From contig JBBQHQ010000049.1 in NCBI GenBank assembly GCA_038324115.1, positions 1-16,184 on the forward strand: a stretch of DNA of 16,184 bases, given 5' to 3'. This DNA comes from Gaiellasilicea sp038324115 (GTDB taxonomy: Bacteria; Actinomycetota; Thermoleophilia; Gaiellales; Gaiellaceae). The notes under the pieces were generated by a model, which did no database searches, was not told where the DNA came from, and was given only the letters and a program-made list of their open reading frames with translations. The number at the start of each line of letters is the position of its first letter. Within the stretch, counting starts at the first letter, position 1. This document shows, piece by piece, positions 1 through 5,372 of the stretch. A program made the position numbers and the translations under genes.

Positions 1-610
1 CGACGTACTCGAGCTTGACCCCGTCGGGGCCGTGGACGAACAGCGCAAGGGTGTTCGGCGCGTCCACCACGTCCGCGATTTCGATCCCCCGCTCCTCGGC
101 GCCGCTCACGTGCTCCTCGACCGAGTCGACGAGCACGCCGACGTGATTGAGGAGCGGCCGCTCAGGGGCTCCGGGGTCGCCCTGGTGCAGCTCCAGATAG
201 GCACCTCCGACCTCGACCCGGTTCGGCCCGGCGGGGGTGAAGCCGTAGTCGAGCCAGGCGACAGCGGCAGCGGCCGGATCGGGGGCATAGAGCGCCACGT
301 GGTCGAGGTCGTACTCGACCTCGGTGTCCCCCTCGACGAGCACGACCTCAAGGCCCTCACCCAGATCGACGACCGGGTCGGCGCCCTCGAGCGAGGAGAC
401 GCGGAGGCCGATCCGCTTCAGCGCGCCCTGCTCGCGCGGGCCTTCCGCGTCGAAGAGCGTCAGTTTCCCGCGCCGCGCGTTCGAGCCGAGCAGGGTGAAC
501 CGGTCGGTGTGCTCGATCACGTGCACACCGAGGCGCGCCACGGCTGTCTCGGCGACGGCGTCGCGGCCCGCGACCCAGAGCGCGACGTGATCGAGCGTGC
601 TCGGCTTCAT
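1..610 (-). CDS. VOC (glyoxalase/dioxygenase fold) family protein, C-terminus cut by window edge
   Basis: The reading frame is open from the ATG at 610 to the left edge, giving 203 residues without a stop, so the C-terminus is missing. The protein opens MKPSTLDHVALWV and has further VOC-like strand starts at LDHVALYAPD and LLNHVGVLVDSVEEH, ending in a GPDGVKLEYV strand. This is the repeated beta-alpha-beta-beta-beta module of the vicinal oxygen chelate fold, with His and Glu residues (LDHVAL, YLELH, NHVGV, KLEY) where the family binds its metal. Such proteins include glyoxalases, extradiol dioxygenases and antibiotic-binding proteins, and the substrate here cannot be told. The start is supported by a TATTCT box seven bases upstream (leaderless pattern). 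A good Shine-Dalgarno at 631-641 lies 20 bases away, too far to serve this ATG. Confidence 0.82.
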   Translation of the reverse strand, partial: MKPSTLDHVALWVAGRDAVAETAVARLGVHVIEHTDRFTLLGSNARRGKLTLFDAEGPREQGALKRIGLRVSSLEGADPVVDLGEGLEVVLVEGDTEVEYDLDHVALYAPDPAAAAVAWLDYGFTPAGPNRVEVGGAYLELHQGDPGAPERPLLNHVGVLVDSVEEHVSGAEERGIEIADVVDAPNTLALFVHGPDGVKLEYV

Positions 611-617
611 CGCGCCG

Positions 618-623
618 AGAATA
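618..623 (-). promoter_or_regulatory. Putative -10 box of a leaderless promoter for the VOC gene
   Basis: TATTCT on the minus strand, followed by seven bases and then the ATG at 610. Transcription would begin at or next to the start codon. No convincing -35 element is visible. Inferred from position and from the same arrangement at other starts in the window. Confidence 0.5.
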
Positions 624-719
624 CCGACGGCCCTCCTCCTTGCGATCGAAGGCCCGCTCGAGCTCCGCGTTGTTCACGTGTTCGAGAGACGAGGCTCCCG
701 GCGAGCGGCGCGCTACTCC

Positions 720-1025
720 TCAGGCGATTGGGGGATTCTGGACGTCGTGCTCGTCCGCGTAGGTCTGGACGAGCGGGTTGACGGCGTCGGCGCCCTGGTT
801 GTAGGCGTAGTTGATCGTGACGAACGGCTGCCACTTGTCCGGGAGGGCGTCCTCGGGGAAGATCGCCTCGACCGGGCACTCGGGCTCGCAGGCCCCGCAG
901 TCGATGCACTCCTCCGGATCGATGATCAGCATCCGGTCGAATTCGTGGATGCAGTCGACCGGGCAGACGTCCACGCAGGAGCGGTCTTTGATGTCGATGC
1001 AGGGCTCGGCGATGATGTAGGTCAC
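720..1025 (-). CDS. fdxA: 7Fe ferredoxin (3Fe-4S / 4Fe-4S), FdxA type
   Basis: A 101-residue soluble electron carrier of the Azotobacter FdI / mycobacterial FdxA type. The cysteines are C9, C17, C21, C25, C40, C43, C46 and C50. By the family pattern, C9, C17 and C50 bind the 3Fe-4S cluster, C21, C40, C43 and C46 bind the 4Fe-4S cluster, and C25 is free. The PVDCIHE and CIDCGACEPECPVEAI segments are typical. The C-terminal 45 residues carry no cysteine, as in the family. The start is GTG, with a TAGAGT box eight bases upstream and no Shine-Dalgarno. It is a lone gene: 50 bases separate it from the upstream receiver gene and 109 bases from the downstream VOC gene. The redox partner is unknown. 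Such ferredoxins often serve P450s or oxidoreductases encoded elsewhere. Confidence 0.95.
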   Translation of the reverse strand: MTYIIAEPCIDIKDRSCVDVCPVDCIHEFDRMLIIDPEECIDCGACEPECPVEAIFPEDALPDKWQPFVTINYAYNQGADAVNPLVQTYADEHDVQNPPIA

Positions 1026-1033
1026 GGCGCTTG

Positions 1034-1039
1034 ACTCTA
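1034..1039 (-). promoter_or_regulatory. Putative -10 box of fdxA promoter (leaderless)
   Basis: TAGAGT on the minus strand, eight bases before the GTG start of fdxA. Just upstream lies an imperfect inverted repeat (CCCC at 1047-1050 and GGGG at 1057-1060) that could be an operator or the end of the preceding transcript. No clear -35 hexamer is seen. Confidence 0.45.
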
Positions 1040-1075
1040 CCGAAGGCCCCCGACGTGGGGTGTCGGTCCGGTGGG

Positions 1076-1393
1076 TCAGTCGGGCGGAGCCGCGACGAGC
1101 TCGGCGACGAGCTGCGGGCAGCGCTCGACGAGCGCGGACTTGACGATCACCTGGTCGAACCCGGCTTTGTGGGCGCGCTGGAGGCCGGACTTATCCGTGT
1201 GGTTCGTGTAGCCGAGGATCGGCACGTCCGGCCAGGCCTCGACGACCTCGTCCGGGTCGACCCGGGCAATGTCCGCGATCACGAGGTCGGGCGGGTCGAT
1301 GCTGTCGGTCGTGACCAGATGATGGCCCGGCAGCAGGCCTTCGAGCTTTCCTCGAAAGAAGAGGTCGACCCCTGCCAACAGGATGGTCGCCAC
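1076..1393 (-). CDS. Stand-alone receiver-like domain protein, probably degenerate
   Basis: A 105-residue single-domain protein with the CheY-like pattern. It has beta1 (VATILLAG), a DLVIADI strand ending in the expected phospho-acceptor D41, a VPILGYTNHTD strand with T63, and an AGFDQVIVKS strand with the conserved lysine K85. The acidic pair normally found after beta1 is missing: the residues there are A7-G8-V9, with only D10 nearby. Magnesium binding, and so phosphorylation, is therefore doubtful. There is no DNA-binding or output domain. It may be an adaptor or pseudo-receiver. The GTG at 1393 was chosen because the homologous first strand begins there and a TAGATT box lies seven bases upstream. 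The frame stays open far upstream, but only as an antisense-type artefact. It is divergent from the DUF309 gene. Confidence 0.75.
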   Translation of the reverse strand: MATILLAGVDLFFRGKLEGLLPGHHLVTTDSIDPPDLVIADIARVDPDEVVEAWPDVPILGYTNHTDKSGLQRAHKAGFDQVIVKSALVERCPQLVAELVAAPPD

Positions 1394-1400
1394 GACCCCG

Positions 1401-1406
1401 AATCTA
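1401..1406 (-). promoter_or_regulatory. Putative -10 box for the receiver-like gene (leaderless)
   Basis: TAGATT on the minus strand, seven bases before the GTG at 1393. It lies in the 45-base divergent gap shared with the DUF309 gene. Confidence 0.5.
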
Positions 1407-1421
1407 GCACCCGGGTCGGCG

Positions 1422-1427
1422 TATGTT
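1422..1427 (+). promoter_or_regulatory. Possible -10 box for the DUF309 gene
   Basis: TATGTT on the plus strand, eleven bases before the ATG at 1439. It would give a leader of only a few bases. It is weaker than the other boxes because the spacing is longer. Confidence 0.35.
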
Positions 1428-1438
1428 CCAATCCGCGC

Positions 1439-1762
1439 ATGAGCCTCGAACGGGGAATCGAGCTGATCCGGGCAGGCGACTACTTCGCCGCGCACGAGGT
1501 GCTCGAGGACGAGTGGCGCGCCGCACAGCCGGCGGAACGCGATTTCCTCCAGGGGCTCGTCCACGTCGCCGTCGCCTGGTACCAGGCCGGGCGGGGCCGG
1601 GAGGTGGGTTGCGCCCGGCAGCTGGCGAAGGCCGTGCGCCGGCTCGGGCCCTACGGCCCGGAGCACCGCGGGGTCGCGCTGGAGCCGCTGCTCGCCGGGC
1701 TCGCGGACGCCCGGCGGCTCGTGGCGGGCGGGTCGCTCGACCTCCCGCCGCCGCGGCTCTAG
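1439..1762 (+). CDS. DUF309 family protein
   Basis: A 107-residue protein with the DUF309 signature: a helix with AGDYFAAHEVLEDEWR near residue 10, then DFLQGLVHVAVAWYQ and a C-terminal helical half (LAKAVRRLGPYGP, LLAGLADARRL). The HEVLE motif and the all-helical pattern define the family, whose biochemical role is not established. The frame is open from further upstream, but the ATG at 1439 fits the start of the conserved domain and the promoter box. No Shine-Dalgarno is visible. The only plus-strand gene in the left half, it ends with a stop codon that overlaps the convergent ccdA stop in the string CTAG. Confidence 0.85.
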   Translation: MSLERGIELIRAGDYFAAHEVLEDEWRAAQPAERDFLQGLVHVAVAWYQAGRGREVGCARQLAKAVRRLGPYGPEHRGVALEPLLAGLADARRLVAGGSLDLPPPRL

Positions 1763-2472
1763 CCGATCCCGACGAACCGGAACGCGCGGTCGAGGTAGGC
1801 GCGGAGCCACCAGAACCGATCGAAGAAGAGGAGTGCGCCGAGGGCGACGAGAATCGCGCCGCTGACGAACTGGATCACCGTGTAGTGGTCGCGAATCCGG
1901 CGGAAGAGCCCCATCGCGGGCACGAACACCGCGGCGGCGACGAGGAACGGGACCGCCAGCCCGAGCGCGTAGACGGCGAGGAGCGCTGAGCCCTCGAGCA
2001 CGCTGCCGGAGTCGCCCGCGAGCACCAGGATCGCCCCGAGCACCGGGCCGATGCACGGGGCGGCACACACTGCGAACGCCCCGCCGAGCAGGAAGCCGGA
2101 GCCGCGCCGGCGCGCTCCCTGGACGAGCCCGGCGCCGACCAGCCGTTCCGGCCAGGGCAGGAGACCCATGAAGACGAATCCGAAAACGATCAGGATGAAG
2201 CCCGCGACCTGCTCGAGCAGGAACTGGTTCTCCGCGATCGAGAGGCCGACGGCGGCCGCGCCCGCGCCGAGCAGGACGAAGAACGCGACGAGGCCCGCGA
2301 CGAAGGGGAGGCTGGAGACGACGACCCGCCGGGCGGCGCCGGGCTCGCCGAGCTGGTCGGCCTGGATCGACGAGACCGCCGAGAGGTAGCCCGGCACGAG
2401 CGGGAGCACGCACGGCGCGAGGAAGGAGAGCAGCCCCGCCCCGAAGGCGACCAGGATCGAGGTCAGGCTCAT
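1759..2472 (-). CDS. ccdA: CcdA/DsbD-family transmembrane thiol-electron transporter (cytochrome c biogenesis)
   Basis: A 237-residue polytopic membrane protein with about six transmembrane helices. It carries the two cysteine motifs of the CcdA family: FLAPCVLPLVPGYLS with C21 in helix 1, and VCAAPCIGPVLGAIL with C136 and C140 in the fourth helix. CcdA moves electrons from cytoplasmic thioredoxin across the membrane to extracytoplasmic thiol proteins such as TlpA/CcmG and CcmH, which are encoded immediately upstream. The ATG overlaps the ccmH stop as ATGA, so the genes are translationally coupled. It is the last gene of the eight-gene chain. No terminator hairpin follows, and its TAG shares two bases with the stop of the convergent DUF309 gene. 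Confidence 0.93.
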   Translation of the reverse strand: MSLTSILVAFGAGLLSFLAPCVLPLVPGYLSAVSSIQADQLGEPGAARRVVVSSLPFVAGLVAFFVLLGAGAAAVGLSIAENQFLLEQVAGFILIVFGFVFMGLLPWPERLVGAGLVQGARRRGSGFLLGGAFAVCAAPCIGPVLGAILVLAGDSGSVLEGSALLAVYALGLAVPFLVAAAVFVPAMGLFRRIRDHYTVIQFVSGAILVALGALLFFDRFWWLRAYLDRAFRFVGIG

Positions 2473-2924
2473 TCGTACCGCTCGAGCTCGGCGTCGAGCT
2501 GCCGCTCGAGCTCGGGGTCGAGCACGGCCGGGGCCGGCGCGGGTGCCCGGGCCCGGATCCAGCGCCAGGCGAGCACCCCCACCACCGGCACGGCGATGCC
2601 CACGGCGGCGAGCGGGAGCAGCCAGGCGATCCAGTCGAAGCCCTTGCGCGGCGGGACGGCGAGGATCCCGGGCCCGAACTGGGCAACGAGCTCGTCCACG
2701 ATCTGGCTCTTCGTCGCCCCGGCGGCGATCCGAGTGCGGATGTACGCCTTCATCCGGCGGGCGATCTCGGCGTTCGAGGTGTCGAGCGTCGTGTCGCAGA
2801 CCGGACAGTTGATCTCGGACTCGAGCTCGGCCGAGGTCGGGTGCTGCTCGTTCGCGCCCGCCGGCGCAGCCGCAAGGAGCGCGACGGCCGCAGCGACCAG
2901 GAGGAAGAGGACTTTGTTGCTCAG
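2469..2924 (-). CDS. ccmH: CcmH-type cytochrome c maturation protein with probable CTG start
   Basis: A 151-residue membrane-anchored thiol protein. A signal segment (residues 5-24) is followed by a periplasmic-type domain with the redox pair CPVC (C40, C43) and the continuation EIARRMKAYIRTRIAAGATK. Then come VAQFGPGILAVPPRKGFDW, a transmembrane helix (about 99-121) and a charged tail. CcmH helps reduce apocytochrome c and present it for haem attachment. The usual cysteine motif has Gln after the second Cys; here it is Asp. No ATG, GTG or TTG exists in frame between the tlpA stop and residue 58, past the redox motif. The codon before SNKVLFLL is CTG, the only near-cognate codon that gives a complete signal peptide, so CTG at 2924 is inferred as the start. 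The gene lies five bases after the tlpA TAG and overlaps ccdA by ATGA. Confidence 0.85.
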   Translation of the reverse strand: MSNKVLFLLVAAAVALLAAAPAGANEQHPTSAELESEINCPVCDTTLDTSNAEIARRMKAYIRTRIAAGATKSQIVDELVAQFGPGILAVPPRKGFDWIAWLLPLAAVGIAVPVVGVLAWRWIRARAPAPAPAVLDPELERQLDAELERYE

Positions 2925-2929
2925 AGCAA

Positions 2930-3484
2930 CTAGCTCGCCGCGAGCGCGCGCTCGATCCCGCCGTCCAGCTCCTGGTCGTCGGACACCGGCCCGGCGATCC
3001 GGTAGACGACCCGGCCGTTGCGATCGACGAAGAACGTCTCCGGGAAGCCCGTGACGCCGTAGCGCCCCACCGTCGAGCCCTTGCCGTCGTAGACGTTCGG
3101 ATACGTGACCCCGAAGCGCTTCACGAACGCCTGGGCGTCGCCGCGGAAATCCTTGACATCGATCCCGACGAAGACCACGTCCTTGCCCTCCCAGCGCGTC
3201 CAGGCCTTCTGGAGCAAGGGCGTCTCGTCCTTGCACGGCCCGCACCACGACGCCCAGAAATTGAGCACCACCGCCTTGCCCTTCAGCGACGCGAGGGCGA
3301 GCGTGCCGCCGCCCTCGAGGCGCGGGAGCTCGAAGTCCGGCGCCACGATCGACTTGCCGCTCGCGAGCGACCCTGTGACCGCATTCGAGTCGCCCTTGAC
3401 GACCTTCCAGGTCAGGAGCCCGAGGAGCGCAACGACGACGGCCACGGCGAGCACCTGACCGCCGAGACGTAGCCGTCCGCTCAC
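2930..3484 (-). CDS. TlpA/ResA/CcmG-family membrane-anchored thioredoxin
   Basis: A 184-residue protein with an N-terminal membrane anchor (about residues 10-28) and a thioredoxin-fold domain. The active site is W80-C-G-P-C84 inside the NFWASWCGPCKDE motif. It is followed by VVFVGIDVKD, the TYPNVYD insert usual in TlpA/ResA proteins, and the cis-proline loop GVTGFPETFFVD. It likely works outside the membrane as a thiol reductase that keeps apocytochrome c or other envelope thiols reduced. It would receive electrons from CcdA and pass them to CcmH, both encoded downstream. The GTG start is fixed by the GTGA overlap with the L,D-transpeptidase stop and by the anchor that follows it. The gene ends in TAG, with TTG CTC TGA directly behind; that second stop is where ccmH begins. 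Confidence 0.92.
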   Translation of the reverse strand: MSGRLRLGGQVLAVAVVVALLGLLTWKVVKGDSNAVTGSLASGKSIVAPDFELPRLEGGGTLALASLKGKAVVLNFWASWCGPCKDETPLLQKAWTRWEGKDVVFVGIDVKDFRGDAQAFVKRFGVTYPNVYDGKGSTVGRYGVTGFPETFFVDRNGRVVYRIAGPVSDDQELDGGIERALAAS

Positions 3485-4587
3485 CTGACGATGTACACCG
3501 GCGTGCCGACGTCGACCTGCTCGAAGAGCCACTCGACCTGTGGGATCAGCATCCGGATACAGCCGTGCGAGGCGGAGTAGCCGATCGAGGCCGCGTCGGG
3601 GGTGCCGTGGATCCCGACCGCGGGGGAGGAGATCCCCATCCAGCGCGTGCCCAGTGGGTTGCCGGGGCCGGGCGGGATCGGCTTCGCGTCCTTGGCCCAG
3701 TCGGAGGCGGGTGGGTACCACCAGGGGTTCCGCCACTTGACGACGATCCGGAAGGTGCCGAGCGGGGTCGGGTAGCGCGACTGGCCGGTGGCGACCCCAA
3801 AGGTGCGCCGCAGCTTCATCCCGTTGTACAGCGTGAGCTTGTTGGTGCTGCGCCGGATCACGATCACGTCGCCGATCGTCTTCCGCGTCACCGCGGGCTT
3901 CAGCGTCGAGAAGGCGAGCGGGATCGGCGTACGCAGGTGCCCCTTCAGGTCGGCGGTCAACGCCCGCACGGCCGCGGCCTGGTCGAGCGAGCGCCCCACG
4001 CGCTCCTTGCTCACGACGGGCTTGGCGCCCTTGAGCCGGAGCTTCGCGTCCACACTCGTCCGGTCGAAGCGGCGGGCGAGCGCTTTGACGTAGCGGGAGA
4101 TCCGCGTCGGCTGGAGCTTGACCTTGAGCCGGACGTTGGAGCCCGGCCGCGCCGCGCGGGCGCGCTTGACCGTGTCGCCGAGGTAGGCCGAGGCGCCGAG
4201 CGCCTTCGGGGTCACCTTCAGCTTGACGTTGCCGTTTCGGATGATCAGCGGGCGCAGGAAGAAGTCCCGCATGACGATCGTCGCCTCTGCCGGCGAGAGG
4301 CCGCCGACGAGAACGTCCGCGATCGTGACGCCGGCCGGGATCGTGTTCGGGCGCGGCGGCGTCGTGGTGGTCGTCGTCGTGGTGGTCGTCGTCGTGGTCG
4401 TCGTCGTGGTCGTCGTCGTCGTGCCGATGGTCGTCGTCGGCACCGGCGGATCGGTCGGCGGCGGCGGCACCGTCGTGGTGCCCGTGTCGGCGCCTGCGGT
4501 GGACGAGGCGGCGAGCAGCAGGGCGCTGAGCAGGCCGGCGCAGGCGCAGGCGCCCAAGCTGAAGAATGCGAGGCCTCCGCGCTTCAC
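3481..4587 (-). CDS. Secreted L,D-transpeptidase (YkuD domain) with polythreonine linker
   Basis: A 368-residue exported cell-wall enzyme. The N-terminal signal segment (about 4-31) is followed by a Thr/Pro-rich stretch with 21 consecutive threonines (56-76). A middle domain begins at IADVLVGGLSPAEA and looks like the PG_binding_4 type. The C-terminal YkuD catalytic domain starts near VIVIRRSTNKLTLYNG. Catalytic features are H327 in GIHGTPD and the S340-H-G-C343-I-R-M motif. L,D-transpeptidases make 3-3 cross-links between meso-diaminopimelate residues in peptidoglycan; members with a PG_binding_4 domain are common in actinobacteria. The GTG start overlaps the upstream phosphodiesterase stop as GTGA. 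It has a TACACT box six bases upstream, so an internal promoter is possible. It overlaps tlpA by GTGA. Confidence 0.92.
   Translation of the reverse strand: MKRGGLAFFSLGACACAGLLSALLLAASSTAGADTGTTTVPPPPTDPPVPTTTIGTTTTTTTTTTTTTTTTTTTTTPPRPNTIPAGVTIADVLVGGLSPAEATIVMRDFFLRPLIIRNGNVKLKVTPKALGASAYLGDTVKRARAARPGSNVRLKVKLQPTRISRYVKALARRFDRTSVDAKLRLKGAKPVVSKERVGRSLDQAAAVRALTADLKGHLRTPIPLAFSTLKPAVTRKTIGDVIVIRRSTNKLTLYNGMKLRRTFGVATGQSRYPTPLGTFRIVVKWRNPWWYPPASDWAKDAKPIPPGPGNPLGTRWMGISSPAVGIHGTPDAASIGYSASHGCIRMLIPQVEWLFEQVDVGTPVYIVR
4360..4422 (-). repeat. Trinucleotide repeat coding for 21 threonines
   Basis: An uninterrupted run of ACG/ACC codons (GTC/GTG triplets on the plus strand), 63 bases long, inside the L,D-transpeptidase gene. 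It codes for residues 56-76, the linker between the signal segment and the folded domains. Parts repeat with a 12-base period. Slippage in units of three would change linker length without a frameshift. Confidence 0.9.
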
Positions 4588-5372
4588 GAATCCAGTGTAG
4601 CCGGGGTCTTCAGAAGCCCCGGATCGTTCGTGATGATTGCATCGACTCCCGCTGCGCGGGCGTTCTCGACCTCGGCGGGCACGTCGATCGTCCACGCCCA
4701 GACCGCAACGCCGACTCGATGGGCGGCCCGGACGGCCGCGGGCGAGACGACCGCCTGGTGGAGCATCAGGGCCCGTGCATCCGCGGCGGCGGCGAGAGCG
4801 GCGACCCGGCGCGGCAGCGCGGCGCGCAGGGCGAGGGTACCGGCCCGAATCGCCGGGTGGAGCACCCGATGGCGCGCGACCCCGCGCCGGTCCTCGGGGT
4901 AGGTGAAGCCGAGCGCGAGCCCCGGCAAGGCGCGGGAGATCGCGGCGAGGCTCTGCCGGTGGAAGGAGCTGACGACCGTGCGGCCGACGAGCCCGTGGCG
5001 CTCGATCGCGGCGGCGACCTCGTCCAGCCGTGTCGTCAGCTTCAAGTCGACGTGGGCGATCAGGCCAGGCGTGCCGGCGAGGAAGGCGAGCGCCTCGTCG
5101 AGGGTGGGGACATCGGGGGCGACGTCGCGCAGATCCGCGAGCGAACGGTCGCGGACGGTGCCCGCCGCCGCTCCGTGGCTGACCTCGAGCAGGTCGTTGG
5201 AGTGCGCGAGGACGAGCGAGCCGTCGGCGAGGTCGAGCACGTCGAACTCGATCGCGTCGACGCCGACCTCGACGGCGACGGCGAACGCGGCCAGCGTGTT
5301 CTCGGGCGCGAGCAGGGCGGCGCCTCGATGCCCGACCCGCAGGGCCGGCCCGTCTCCACGCAGCAGCCTCAC
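4584..5372 (-). CDS. Glycerophosphodiester phosphodiesterase
   Basis: A 262-residue protein of the GDPD family (TIM-barrel). The N-terminus has the signature GHRGAALLAPENT (H15, R16, E24, N25) and then DAIEFDVLDLADGSLVLAH, with metal-binding E42 and D44 and catalytic H57. The usual HD is AHSND here. The third acidic ligand region reads HVDLK instead of the common E-x-K, a conservative change. The C-terminus has VAVWAWTID and GVDAIITNDPG, typical of bacterial GDPDs. It hydrolyses glycerophosphodiesters from phospholipid turnover to glycerol-3-phosphate and an alcohol. No signal peptide is evident, so it is probably cytoplasmic. The GTG start overlaps the upstream stop (GTGA), and the stop overlaps the L,D-transpeptidase start (GTGA). 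The frame extends upstream only over the neighbouring gene. Confidence 0.93.
   Translation of the reverse strand: MRLLRGDGPALRVGHRGAALLAPENTLAAFAVAVEVGVDAIEFDVLDLADGSLVLAHSNDLLEVSHGAAAGTVRDRSLADLRDVAPDVPTLDEALAFLAGTPGLIAHVDLKLTTRLDEVAAAIERHGLVGRTVVSSFHRQSLAAISRALPGLALGFTYPEDRRGVARHRVLHPAIRAGTLALRAALPRRVAALAAAADARALMLHQAVVSPAAVRAAHRVGVAVWAWTIDVPAEVENARAAGVDAIITNDPGLLKTPATLDS
4594..4599 (-). promoter_or_regulatory. Putative internal promoter -10 box before the L,D-transpeptidase gene
   Basis: TACACT on the minus strand, six bases before the GTG at 4587, within the last codons of the upstream phosphodiesterase gene. Hexamer and spacing are identical to the box before the first gene of this chain (9803-9808). 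Confidence 0.45.

Noticed and set aside
631..641. A strong Shine-Dalgarno-like AAGGAGGAGGG on the minus strand upstream of the VOC gene.
   Set aside because: It is 20 bases from the ATG, and no ATG, GTG or TTG in the VOC frame lies at a useful distance. The leaderless box at 618-623 explains the start better.
638..652. A near-palindrome CCTTGCGATCGAAGG between the VOC and fdxA genes, considered as an operator.
   Set aside because: It is imperfect and short, has no second copy in the window, and overlaps the Shine-Dalgarno-like run.
1076..2686. A 536-codon minus-strand frame running through ccmH, ccdA and the receiver gene, as if a fusion.
   Set aside because: Only the last 105 codons look like a protein. 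The rest is an out-of-frame reading of ccmH and ccdA and an antisense reading of the DUF309 gene.
2927..2929. TTG directly after the tlpA stop, considered as the ccmH start.
   Set aside because: It is in the tlpA frame and meets a TGA two codons later, so it cannot start ccmH.
3565..4902. A 445-codon plus-strand frame opposite the L,D-transpeptidase and phosphodiesterase genes.
   Set aside because: It is antisense to two genes with intact catalytic motifs, and the product is mostly arginine-rich repeats.
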